Shown: positions 21,328-31,697 of the stretch, one piece after another
Position numbering within the stretch: the first letter of the stretch is position 1
Layout: the number at the start of each line of letters is the position of its first letter
Assembly (NCBI GenBank): GCA_964017195.1
Contig: OZ024897.1
Coordinates: 4,837,969 to 4,901,968 of the forward strand
Origin: Siderastrea radians
Lineage: Eukaryota > Cnidaria > Anthozoa > Scleractinia > Rhizangiidae
Reading direction: 5' to 3'
DNA length: 64,000 nucleotides
Program-made: the position numbers and the translations under genes
Notes under the pieces: model-generated
What the model was told of the DNA's origin: nothing
The model's database searches: none
Seen by the model: only the letters and a program-made list of their open reading frames with translations

Positions 21328-23027
21328 AAGCAATGTGGCTAGGTGCTCTCAGACACAACCCTGAAGCTCCTTTAGATATTACTTGGCCCTCAAAACCGAT
21401 AAATTCCCTTGGTATTGACTTTACCTACAACGAGGAAGTCTCTTACAAGAAAAACTTTGAACAAAAATTGACTTCAATGAAAAGCATACTTAACATATGG
21501 CTCCCAAGAAACCTCACTTTGTATGGCCGAATAACTATCCTCAAAACCCTCGGGCTATCGAAACTCATCTATAACACATCAATGCTGTCTTTTCCGCCAA
21601 ACTTTCCAGTCTTGGTAAAACAAATCATTTCCGATTTTGTTTGGAACAGTAAACCTGCTAAAATAAAGCACACGACAATGATAGGACCAAAAACAAAAGG
21701 TGGCTTAGATCTACCGGACTTTGATATTATTACCAAAGCTTTGAAAGTCTCCTGGATACGAAGATTACATGAAAGCAATCTTAATGCATGCTGGAGTCAC
21801 ATACCGTTATCATATATAAAGCATTTAGGAGGACCTTTCCTATTCGAATGCAACTATAACCTAAAATCGCTTAAAATAGATATTCCAATTGACTTTTACA
21901 AAGACGTATTTTACATCTGGCAGACTATTAACCAACACACTCCAGAAACAAAAGAACAAATATTTAATGAAATCATATGGAACAACTCTTTTATCAAAAT
22001 TGAAGGCTTCTCCATGTATTATAGAAAATGGCACGAATCGGGAGTCGTCCGAATCAAAGATATCTTCTGTGGAAACAACTTCTTAACATTTAATGATTTC
22101 TATACTAAATTCCAAATCAAAACAACATTTCTTAAGTACTGTGGTTTATGTAATGCCATACCCGCCAGTTGGATCCGTTTACTAAAAAGCTCTGCTGACG
22201 AAGCGCAGCGCAAATCGGATCATAACCAGAAGATAGATATCGGTAAATTGTCATGCAAAGTGGCTACCAAAATTCTTATAGACAAAAAGTTTGAAACTCC
22301 GACTGCAGAAAGAAGAATGAGGCAATTGAGCCTGGATGATAGCACAATACGCGCTATCTACGATATTCCTTTTAAAGTAACAAAAGACATTCGACTTTCT
22401 ATCTTCCAATTCAAAATTATCCACCATATTTTACCAACCAATTCCACCCTTTACAGGGATAAAATCAAGGATCATGATAAATGTCACCTATGCACGCAAA
22501 CGCAAACTCTGAGACATCTTTTTGTCTCTTGTCCGAATGTTCAGGCTTTCTGGAATACGTTTGCTACGTGGTGGAACGTCAAAAATGACGATTCCATTGA
22601 GTTACACGAGAAAAACATTATCTATGGTTTTACAATTAACTCTCCTTTGCGACTTGGCTTAAACCTCTGTGTACTTATTGCTAAATACTATATCTACACT
22701 GCCTCGAAAGATGAACAACACTACTACTTCGAAACCTTCTTAGCCCTCCTAAAAGATAAAATATCTATCGAAAAAAGTAGCTCAAAGTCTCAAATTCAAC
22801 TCTAAATCTCTTTTCGGTGAAATTTCGTAAGGCACTTTATTTTATTTATTTATTTTATTATTGTTTTTTTCTGCTTCTTTTTTTCCCGTAATTAGTCTTT
22901 GTAGTCGTCATAGTTGTCTATTTACCTCAGTTTTTCTGTTTTGTATACTTATCGTCTTAAATGTAAAGCTTTTGTATCTGTAAATAACGTAATGTTTGAA
23001 ATAAAAAAAACAAAACAAAAAAAAAAA
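21328..23027 (+). mobile_element. 5'-truncated L1/Tx1-like LINE inside the minisatellite
   Basis: About 1.7 kb inserted between two array blocks: 3' part of an ORF2, about 220 bp of 3' UTR, an AATAAA signal and an A-rich tail ending at 23,027. It lacks the endonuclease and most of the reverse transcriptase. Because the target is repetitive, a target duplication cannot be defined. Confidence 0.88.
21333..22805 (+). CDS. LINE ORF2 C-terminal fragment (L1/Tx1-like)
   Basis: 490 open codons from the end of the reverse transcriptase domain to the natural stop. The EAMWLGA..N start, the SLGIDF block and the NLTLYGRITILKTL and GGLDLPDF segments are typical of the thumb/connection region of L1/Tx1 ORF2. 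A C-terminal CX2CX7HX4C knuckle is present (C384, C387, H395, C400; CHLC..RHLFVSC). The active-site part of the polymerase and the endonuclease are missing, so the fragment cannot retrotranspose. The first Met is not the native start: the frame is already open upstream, so this is a 5'-truncated fragment. No in-frame stops suggest a fairly recent insertion. Confidence 0.88.
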   Translation: MWLGALRHNPEAPLDITWPSKPINSLGIDFTYNEEVSYKKNFEQKLTSMKSILNIWLPRNLTLYGRITILKTLGLSKLIYNTSMLSFPPNFPVLVKQIISDFVWNSKPAKIKHTTMIGPKTKGGLDLPDFDIITKALKVSWIRRLHESNLNACWSHIPLSYIKHLGGPFLFECNYNLKSLKIDIPIDFYKDVFYIWQTINQHTPETKEQIFNEIIWNNSFIKIEGFSMYYRKWHESGVVRIKDIFCGNNFLTFNDFYTKFQIKTTFLKYCGLCNAIPASWIRLLKSSADEAQRKSDHNQKIDIGKLSCKVATKILIDKKFETPTAERRMRQLSLDDSTIRAIYDIPFKVTKDIRLSIFQFKIIHHILPTNSTLYRDKIKDHDKCHLCTQTQTLRHLFVSCPNVQAFWNTFATWWNVKNDDSIELHEKNIIYGFTINSPLRLGLNLCVLIAKYYIYTASKDEQHYYFETFLALLKDKISIEKSSSKSQIQL

Positions 23028-24299
23028 CTACACCGACTACACTGACTACGCTGACAAGTACACCGACTACACTGACTACACCGGCTACGCTGACTACACC
23101 GACTACACTGACCACGCTGACTACACCGACTACATCAACTACACTGACTACACCCACTACACCAGCTGACTACACCGACTACTCTGACCATGCTGACTAG
23201 TACACCAACTACACCGGCTACGCTGACTACACCGACGACACTGACTACGCTGACTACGCTGACTACACCGACTACGCTGACTACACCGACTACACCGACT
23301 ACACCGACTACACTGACTACGCTGACTAGTACACCGACTACACTGACTACACCGGCTACGCTGACCACACCGACTACACTGACCACGCTGACTACACCGA
23401 CTACAATGACTACACTGACTACGCTGACTACACCGACTACACTGACTACGCTGACTACACCGACTACGCTGACTACGCTGACTAGTACACCGACTACACT
23501 GACTACACCGGTTACGCTGACTACACCGACTACACTGACTACACCGACTACACTGACTACGCTGACTACACCGACTACGCTGACTACACCGGCTACACTG
23601 ACTAGACCGACTACACTGACTACGCTGACTAGTACACCGACTACACTGACTACACCGAATACACGGACTGCGCTGACTACACTGACTACACTGGCCACAC
23701 CGACTACACTGACTACACCCACTACACCAGCTGACTACACCGACTACTCTGACCACGCTGACTAGTACACCAACTACACCGACTACACTGGCTACGCTGA
23801 CTACACCGACGACACTGACTACGCTGACTACGCTGACTACACCGACTACACTGACTACACTGACTAGTACACCGACTACACGGACTACGCTGACTACACT
23901 GACTACATCAACTACACTGACTACACCCACTACACCAACTGACTACACCGACTACTCTGACCACGCTGACTAGTACACCAGCTACACCGACTACACTGGC
24001 TACGCTGACTACACCGACGACACTGACTACGCTGACTACACCGACTACACTGACTACACCGACTACTCTGACTACACCGACTACGCTGACTACACCGACT
24101 ACACCGACTACACTGACTATGCTGACTACACTGACTACACCGACTACACTGACTACACCGACTACACGGACTACACGGACTACACCGACTACACCGACTA
24201 CACCGGCCACACCGACTACACCGGCCACACCGACCACACTGACTACATGGACTACACTGACTACACGTGACTACACTTACTATGCACAGTGACTACAAC
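23028..24299. repeat. 9-bp minisatellite, right block
   Basis: Continuation of the left block in the same orientation after the LINE tail, with the same longer-order block recurring near 23,150, 23,718 and 23,926. Left and right blocks total about 2 kb, or about 220 units. Open frames over it on both strands are repeat artefacts. Confidence 0.92.
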
Positions 24300-24442
24300 T
24301 TCAACAAACTACACTACATACAGCAAATACAATCGCTCTTTCAATTGCATGAGATAGAGATAGACTATGAAATGTATATTCGTGACAGTAGTCATGGATG
24401 CATTACCATTCAGGTTTTTTAAGGAATCTGCCCCCTTCTACC

Positions 24443-24552
24443 AAATTTTTTGTGGTTTAAGACTATGTGGAAACAGCAGATCTTAGCAAGGGTTTCCAAT
24501 AACCCTTGCTAAGATGCACCTTTTCCCCATAGTCATAACCTTTGCAAAAAAT
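24443..24552. other. 110-nt imperfect hairpin
   Basis: A 15-bp perfect stem (24,480-24,494 with 24,501-24,515, ATCTTAGCAAGGGTT, 6-nt loop) is extended by a longer imperfect stem out to ATTTTTTG/CAAAAAAT. The size and shape resemble a pre-miRNA or a very small MITE. Nothing in the sequence decides which. Confidence 0.45.
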
Positions 24553-26060
24553 ACATCTGTATTAATTAGGAGGCACCATCCTTAAGAAAAATTAACCTAT
24601 CAACATGTTTGTCACATATGGTGGGTCAGATTTGTTGTATTACCACTATATTTTAGTACCAATCTACTGGGACACGAGTTTACATGTACATGCAACTCTG
24701 AACCATTATTTTCTTTTATAAACCCGAAGTGCTCTCATGTGCTTGCCTTTCCTTTTTTGTTTTGTACGATTTCAAAAGACTGGCCATATGAGCCTTCGAG
24801 ACCGCCATGTTTGTTGACAAAGTGACGGTCAATTCTCCAAGAAGGGGGTGGGGAAGAGATAATATTCGAACCACCATTTTGCACACAGACAAGACCCTGG
24901 TGACAATTGAAGTCTTTTTTAATGAAAACAAAGTAATGTTGTTACTTGGTTTCAAAACAATGGACATAACGTACAGCAGAGAACAATAGAGGCATTTTTC
25001 AATGAAGGGAAAAGAACTACAGGACATCATTTGAAAACTGTCTTAACTATCGATAATTAACTAAACTATCGCGATTGTCATCGATAGTTGAATTTTGCGA
25101 TCAATGCGTCGCTATCGGAACACTCCAATCGCAATGCATTGATAGTTCGATCTATTGTTACACTCCTATGCATGTTAGGAGTCTGTGCTACTTTTCATCC
25201 TGTACAATGTCTTACAAGGTAGTGATAAAAATATTGTCATTTGCCAACAATAAACATATAGCCCAGAACCTCATATGGGGTCACTTTTTAACGCTTCCAT
25301 TATTTTCAATTCAGTTAAGTGTTATTATACATATTATCTTCTCAGGCTGTGGTTGGTACGTGTAGATGTACCTGATGAATAGCACATGCATGGGGATACA
25401 CCCTTATATCTTCAAAATATTAGTCAAAGTAAAGATGTTGCATTCTTAGCTAGGGTAGGGAATGAAAGAGCTCTATGAAACTTGAACCGAAATGTCTAAA
25501 GGTGTTCTTAAGTTAAACTCAGATCATTACACCATAGTTGCCTTTTACTACTTGCTTACTGTTTGCATTTTTTTGTTATTTCGACAGGTCTCAAGATACA
25601 AAGCGAATCCCAAAACAAAAACAAAATAAAATACATGCAGTGGCGTAAGCAATATAAATAGCCAAGGGCATCACAAGGATTACTACAGAGTATTTTTAAT
25701 GTCGTCACTTTTTGATACCCATAAGCGGTATCAATCACACAGATGTAGATTCATTAGCTTAGGTGATGCTGCTGGTGCTTGTTGGTGTAACCAATGTGCC
25801 TGCGTTATTTTTGCATTACTTTTCTTAAATGTCTATTTTAAAAGCCCTTTTTGAAGGCATGTATCCATGCCTGTTATGAATTCATACAGTGTAGTGGTTG
25901 TAGACCAGTGTGTTGATGCAAACCTACTGAGAAGGTCTGCTTTTTAGGTTTTCTATAGTGGAATAGTTCAACACGTTGTTTCTTCAACAATAAAGATTAC
26001 AGAAAAGGCTTTTTGTCTGTCATCTCACTACATGGTCTACAATGTAGTCGTCCTTTTTCA
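24553..26060. other. CACTA-like interior between minisatellite and right array
   Basis: No gene recognised. A cluster of ATCGATAGTT-type inverted and direct short repeats lies at about 25,045-25,150. The open frames at 24,716-25,030 and 25,075-25,365 lack support. Confidence 0.35.
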
Positions 26061-27860
26061 ATTTACGTGATATTTGCAGGCTCCTTTATTCGATTTACAT
26101 GCTTTTTACAGGCTCCTTTATTCGATTTACATGCTTTTTACAGGCTCCTTTATTCGATTTACATTGTATTGACAGGCTCCTTTATTCGAGTTACATGAAA
26201 ATTTACAGGCTCCTTTATTCGACTTACATGATATTTACAGGCTCCTTTATTCGATTTACATGGTTTTTACAGGCTCTTTTATTCTATTTACATGAAAATT
26301 TACAGGCTCCTTAATTTGATTTACATGATATTTACAGGCTCCTTTATTCGATTTACAGGCTCCTTTATTCGATTTGCATGGTATTTACAGGCTCCTTTAT
26401 TTGATTTACATGAAAATTTACAGGCTCCTTTATTCGATTTACATGGTATTTACAGGCTCCTTTATTCGATTTACAGGCTCCTTTATTCGATTTACATGGT
26501 ATTTACAGGCTCCTTTATTTGATTTACATGAAAATTTACAGGCTCCTTTATTCGATTTACATGGTATTTACAGGCTCCTTTATTCGATTTACATGAAAAT
26601 TTACAGGCTCCTTAATTTGATTTACATGATATTTACAGGCTCCTTTATTCGATTTACATGTTATTTACAGGCTCCTTTATTTGATTTACATGAAAATTTA
26701 CAGGCGCCTTTATTCGATTTACATGGTTTTTACAGGCTCCTTTATTCGATTTACATGAAAATTTACAGGCTCCTTACTTTGATTTACATGATATTTACAG
26801 GCTCCTTTATTCGATTTACAGGCTCCTTTATTCGATTTACATGTTATTTACAGGCTCCTTTATTTGATTTACATGAAAATTTACAGGCTCCTTTATTTGA
26901 TTTACATGATATTTACAGGCTCCTTTATTCGATTTACAGGCTCCTTTATTCGATTTACATGTTATTTACAGGCTCCCTTATTTGATTTACATGATATTTA
27001 CAGGCTCCTTTATTCGATTTACATGGTATTTACAGGCTCCTTTATTTGATTTACATGAAAATTTATAGGCTTCTTTATTCGATTTACAGGCTCCTTTATT
27101 CGATTTACATGGTATTTACAGGCTCCTTTATTCGATTTACATGAAAATTTACAGGCTCCTTAATTTGATTTACATGATATTTACAGGCTCCTTTATTCGA
27201 TTTACATGGTATTTACAGGCTCCTTTATTTGATTTACATGAAAATTTACAGTCTTCTTTATTCGATTTACATGGTATTTACAGGCTCCTTTATTTGATTT
27301 ACATGAAAATTTACAGGCTCCTTTATTCCATTTACATGATATTTACAGGCTCCTTTATTAGATTTACATGAAAATTTACAGGCCCCTTTATTCGATTTAC
27401 ATGGTATTTACAGGCTCCTTTATTCGATTTACATGATATTTACAGGCTCCTTTATTCGAATTACATGATATTTACAGGCTCCTTTATTCGATTTACATGA
27501 TATTTACAGGCTCCTTTATTCGATTTACATGAAAATTTACAGGCCCCTTTATTCGATTTACATGATATTTATAGGCTCCTTCATTCGATTTGCATGAAAT
27601 TTACAGGCTCCTTAAAACCATTTACATGTTATTTACAGGTAACCTTTAGTCGATTTACATGCTATTTACATGGTTTATGTCCCTTGGTTTGAGAAATTTA
27701 CAGGATCGTCTTCATAATTTACATGTTTCCCTTAAAATATTTACATGTTTTTTACAGGAATATCTCAAAACATGTAAATGGGTAAAAAGTATGGAAATTA
27801 CCATTTACAGTATCTTTTTTACGATTTACATGTTATTTACATGTTTTTTACATACTATGT
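26061..27860. repeat. Right subterminal tandem array of the CACTA-like element
   Basis: About fifty copies of a roughly 31-bp unit of the form TTTACAGGCTCCTTTATTCG plus ATTTACATG and a short variable spacer (ATA, GTA, AAAA, TTT). Some units lack the ATTTACATG half and are about 21 bp. The array decays to scattered TTTACATG and TTTACAGG near 27,650-27,860, next to the terminal repeat. The Arg/Leu/Tyr-rich open frames are produced by the repeat. Confidence 0.92.
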
Positions 27861-27884
27861 AAATTTTCAACTTTTCCAGTGAAG

Positions 27885-30800
27885 AGATGCCTCATAATTC
27901 TCGGTTTTTTTTTCTTTTCATGCTAGCCAGATTGGTATGTAAAACTAGCAGTACTATTATCAGCGTTAATATTATTGCAATTGCTTACATTAAACGTCTT
28001 TCAAACCAAAACTCAGTAACGAAGAAGTAATTTTGTATTATTAGTGCGGAAAAAAAATACTTATGACAGAATGTGAAATTAATCAAAACGGAAATTAAAC
28101 TATCCTAGCCGTTGATGTTACAGAACTGGTGTAAAATGGGCCTCACAGTTTTTTAATGCGTGAGTGAATTAAGTCTTATCGATTAACGAAGAGTTGTTCT
28201 AAGAAATAGCTTTCGTCTACGAATTCACATAATCTAATACACGTGGACAACCTAAGCGAGAAAAAAAACTGTTAAATGTGTGTCACACTAAATTTTAGTG
28301 AACATATTTATTCTTTACCTTTCAAGTAATTCAGCGTCTGCATGCTTGTCTGAGAGGAAACGAAATCAAAACGAAGAAAGAGAAAGAGTTGTTAGATTGA
28401 ATACAATAACAACTAAATAATCCGAAAATTAAACAAGGAAAAGGAACAAGGCGTTTTAAAGCTAATGGCTTCATTTATTCGGGTGTAGTAGTGATTAAGA
28501 AAAAACTGTCGCTTCAAACTTTCGTTTACTGGAAATTTCAACGCCTGTTGTATTCCGAAGAAACAATACGCCAAAGCAATCAACAGCGATTCCGTAGTAC
28601 AGCAGTCTACGACCACCCGAAGGCCGAAGGAGATTGCCGAAGCTCACCCAGTGTCGTTTTGGTTACAAGAAAGGTCAGCTACAATTTTCTTTAAGCAACT
28701 GAGAAGCTTGTAACTTCGGGGAATAAGATGGCGTTTACGTAGATTTTGTGCCAATATTTAAATATTCAGCTGAAGCATCAAACGGAACAATCTGCGTTGG
28801 TTACAAGAATATTTATAAAAGGCCCTCAAACATCGTTCTAAATCTGAGTTTTGTTTATCCCTTATAAAAACAAAATTGCCTATTTACACCACCATATTTC
28901 CAAGCAATCGTCACTTATTGTTGCACAGAAATAAGTAAAGCCTTTCTTGTTTTGTTTTCTTTGCGTATAATAAGGCTGTCATAAGATGAAGTTTGTGAAA
29001 AAGCAAATATTTAAAAATTCGCATCGATTAATTTATTCTAACAAGCCATGTCATTCAGTTAGCCAGAACGGTTTCAGTAGTCGCTCATTCCTTCAGTAGA
29101 ATGACCTCTTCTATTTCTAATTTCGGACGGTTGTTGCGTCTTGTCAGATCAGGTTTGTAAAAAAACAAGAATTTTAAATTTATCGCGGCTCAATTCCATT
29201 CTAATGAGCGCTGTTATTGGCTACAATAAGTTGAACGGTTCTGTCCAATGGAATGACTTCTTCTGTTTCTGATTACGTACGGTTATCATGTTTTGTTTTG
29301 TCTTGTTTTCGTTTTTGCAAAAATTAGATATAATTCCTAGAAAACCAAAGCGACTGAGAGAAGACCAAATTATTTGCCAAAACTTCAGTCAAAATATTTG
29401 GGTTCGGGGCACGTTATGAACTAGGCTTGATATCTCGTTGAAAAAACGATGGTGATCTGTATTCTTAACAACATGTCTTAACAATACTAACATGCTGAAT
29501 TATTATTGTGATACAAATACGGAAAATTTTAAGCAAAATGTAAACATTTTAACACGAAGTAACTGCATGAGCTCTGTGGCGTTTGTTCTTTTCTGAAAAC
29601 CGATAGCTTTGCTCTTTCAGTTTTTTTCCTTGTGAATCTCGACGACTCCCTCCAGCGAAGAGATGTATGTGGAATTTCGCGAGTAGTCTCGAATGACACG
29701 TCAGACACGAACACTAGTTCACTGTTTACAATGCGAGTCATTTGTTTGCTACGGCTGTTGAGCCACGTAGTGAACTCATTTTCTCTGAAATTTGAATACA
29801 CTCGTTAAATTAGGTCAGGGTTGCACTTGCGGACAACTACTGAATTGTCCGCAACAATTTGGACAGAAATTGACTTCCTAGGTTGTCCGAGACAACTTCT
29901 CAATTTCTGCGCTAATTTTGCAAGATAATAGTTTAGTAGTTAGGGTTGCTCTGTTAAATTTTTAGAATTCACTGAACCGGAAAACTATTTGAAAGCAATA
30001 CGCAGTAGTACCCCTGCCTTCTACGAATTTAAGACAGTAAAACTCAAGGGTTAGCATTTGCATACTGAGGTGGTGGTCGTTGGATTGTAAAGTACAGAAA
30101 ACACTCATCTTATTACTCCAGGTCACTCCAGAAAAAAGGGGGGTGTTCAGTACAAACCTGGTGAATTCCCTCGTCGATTGAAATGCCCACGTGGGAACTT
30201 TCCAGTCAAGAATATTGAAATACGCGACACCAGATTAAAACTCGAGTTACTCTCATTTAAGTATGCATTTTTTAGAACAGAGCTTCTTGGTGAAATTTCT
30301 TAAATTTGCATATCGTGGATTTTTAAGGCGCACTATTGTCAGATGGTATACTTTGAAAATATGAATAAAATAGCACGAGCTTAAAATGCTAATTAGTATT
30401 TTGAAGAACAGCACAATGGTCAATCAGAGGGGCATTGTTATCTGGCGTCAACCATACGCTGAAATGTGAACAAGCGTGTTGTCTTGCCCAAGGGCAGGAC
30501 TGCGGCTCCTTTGAAGTTTCGCTTATTTTGACACAAAAACATCCTTGTGACAAAAGGAGGTCGCACATGTCTGCCATGATTCTGTCAAAAATCGAGGCAT
30601 GTGGACATGCAGCGCGGACCAATTATCTTAGTTTGTTTGTTTCGTCAAGTTGTTCGTCCAAGAAACTTCAGTGGGACTTGTCTTTGTTAACTTTGTCACT
30701 TAACTAAATTAAAATCCGACAGAAATGTGCAAAATTGTCCCAAGTGGGAAAACAACCTAATCACAGGCTCATTTTGATGCGAATTAACAGCGTTTTTTGC

Positions 30801-31697
30801 GGCGATTTAGCGTGCGAGTCTAAATCACCTTTAGAGACCTTAGAAAGTTAAGGAAAACCGGGAAAGTAAAGGAATTACAGGGGAATTAAACTTGCCCTTT
30901 GCCAATTTTTTTTTCCTTTGCAAGGAGAAATTCCCGATCTCTGTTGTAATTTACCTGAGCCCGCAGTATAATCAAAGACGTTGTTTAAGAACTAACAACT
31001 TCGTTACCATGGTCCCATCTTTTCCTCCTTTTGTCCTCTCGAAGGAGGAGGAGAGGGGACCCTGGGAAGGAGGGTCTCAGAGTAATTGATTTTAGAGATA
31101 TGCTGGTTCTACCCTGCTTACAAAACTATGTAGCATAACTGCTTAATTTTCCTATTTTTCGTATCCTTTCTTCCTCTCCTCTATAAATTTTGTATTTAGT
31201 GTTCCGTAATTCCTGTAATTCTAGCCTGTAATTCTTAAAAGCTGCCAATTGATGTATTCGGTTATTTATTCTTATTTAATTTATTTTTTATCAACCATTG
31301 ACGGACTGCTGTACCTTTGTAGCTCCGCCCGCCTTGATTAGCTTCTGCTATTTGCTGGCGGAAATGAATCTTCATTTATGAGTATTTAGTATTTAATAAT
31401 TCTTGTGTTTAATAATTTTTAATTTATGTATATTTGTGAATTTGTGAATAAAGTAAGTTTATTTATTTTGATTTTTTTTATCCAGCACACCCACCGGTAG
31501 TACGGCAGTAGTATTACAAGTAGTAGACTAGTACAGTGGCATTATTGCACATAATACACGTTATTTAAACTTGAGATGTATATTGTTACCCATTTCTCCG
31601 CTATACGAGCATTTGCGTCTTATAAATACTAGTTGTATCACAGTTTGTGGTATTGCAGTTATTGTCTGATGGAAAGGATGTTAATTTTTTTTTGCAG
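27885..31697. other. RAD51C gene 1 intron 2, distal part
   Basis: Collinear with 44,565-48,201 in unit 2, and with unit 3 from 63,455 to the edge. Open frames at 28,491-28,694 and 29,529-29,801 have counterparts in unit 2. The second is frameshifted there by a 4-bp difference, so neither is supported as a gene. No RNA gene seen. Confidence 0.45.

Larger units (their letters stand above)
15561..27881. mobile_element. 12.3-kb CACTA (EnSpm)-like transposon
   Basis: The ends are perfect 25-bp inverted repeats starting CACTGGAAAAGTTG, continuing to TTTACAT, flanked by AAG at 15,558-15,560 and 27,882-27,884. Unit 3 at 63,441-63,461 reads ACGGAACAAGAGATGCC with one AAG and no element, so the boundaries are exact. 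CACTG ends, a 3-bp duplication and rich subterminal repeats are hallmarks of CACTA elements. Subterminal CATGTAAAT and CCTGTAAAT motifs crowd the left end (15,581-15,990) and form a long array at the right (26,061-27,860). The interior carries a minisatellite, a LINE and MITEs. I recognise no transposase, so it appears non-autonomous or decayed. Confidence 0.85.

Noticed and set aside
21328..23027. Target-site duplication of the LINE
   Set aside because: Both flanks are the same tandem repeat, so no duplication can be delimited.
26013..27371. Chain of Tyr/Leu/Phe-rich open frames, the longest 203 codons
   Set aside because: Direct translation of the ~31-bp subterminal array.
28491..28694. 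67-codon frame conserved between units 1 and 2 (45,014-45,217)
   Set aside because: Similarity is explained by the recent duplication; no domain, and neighbouring frames are not conserved.
29529..29801. 90-codon minus-strand frame starting MYSNFRENEF
   Set aside because: The unit 2 copy is frameshifted by a 4-bp difference, so coding is not maintained.
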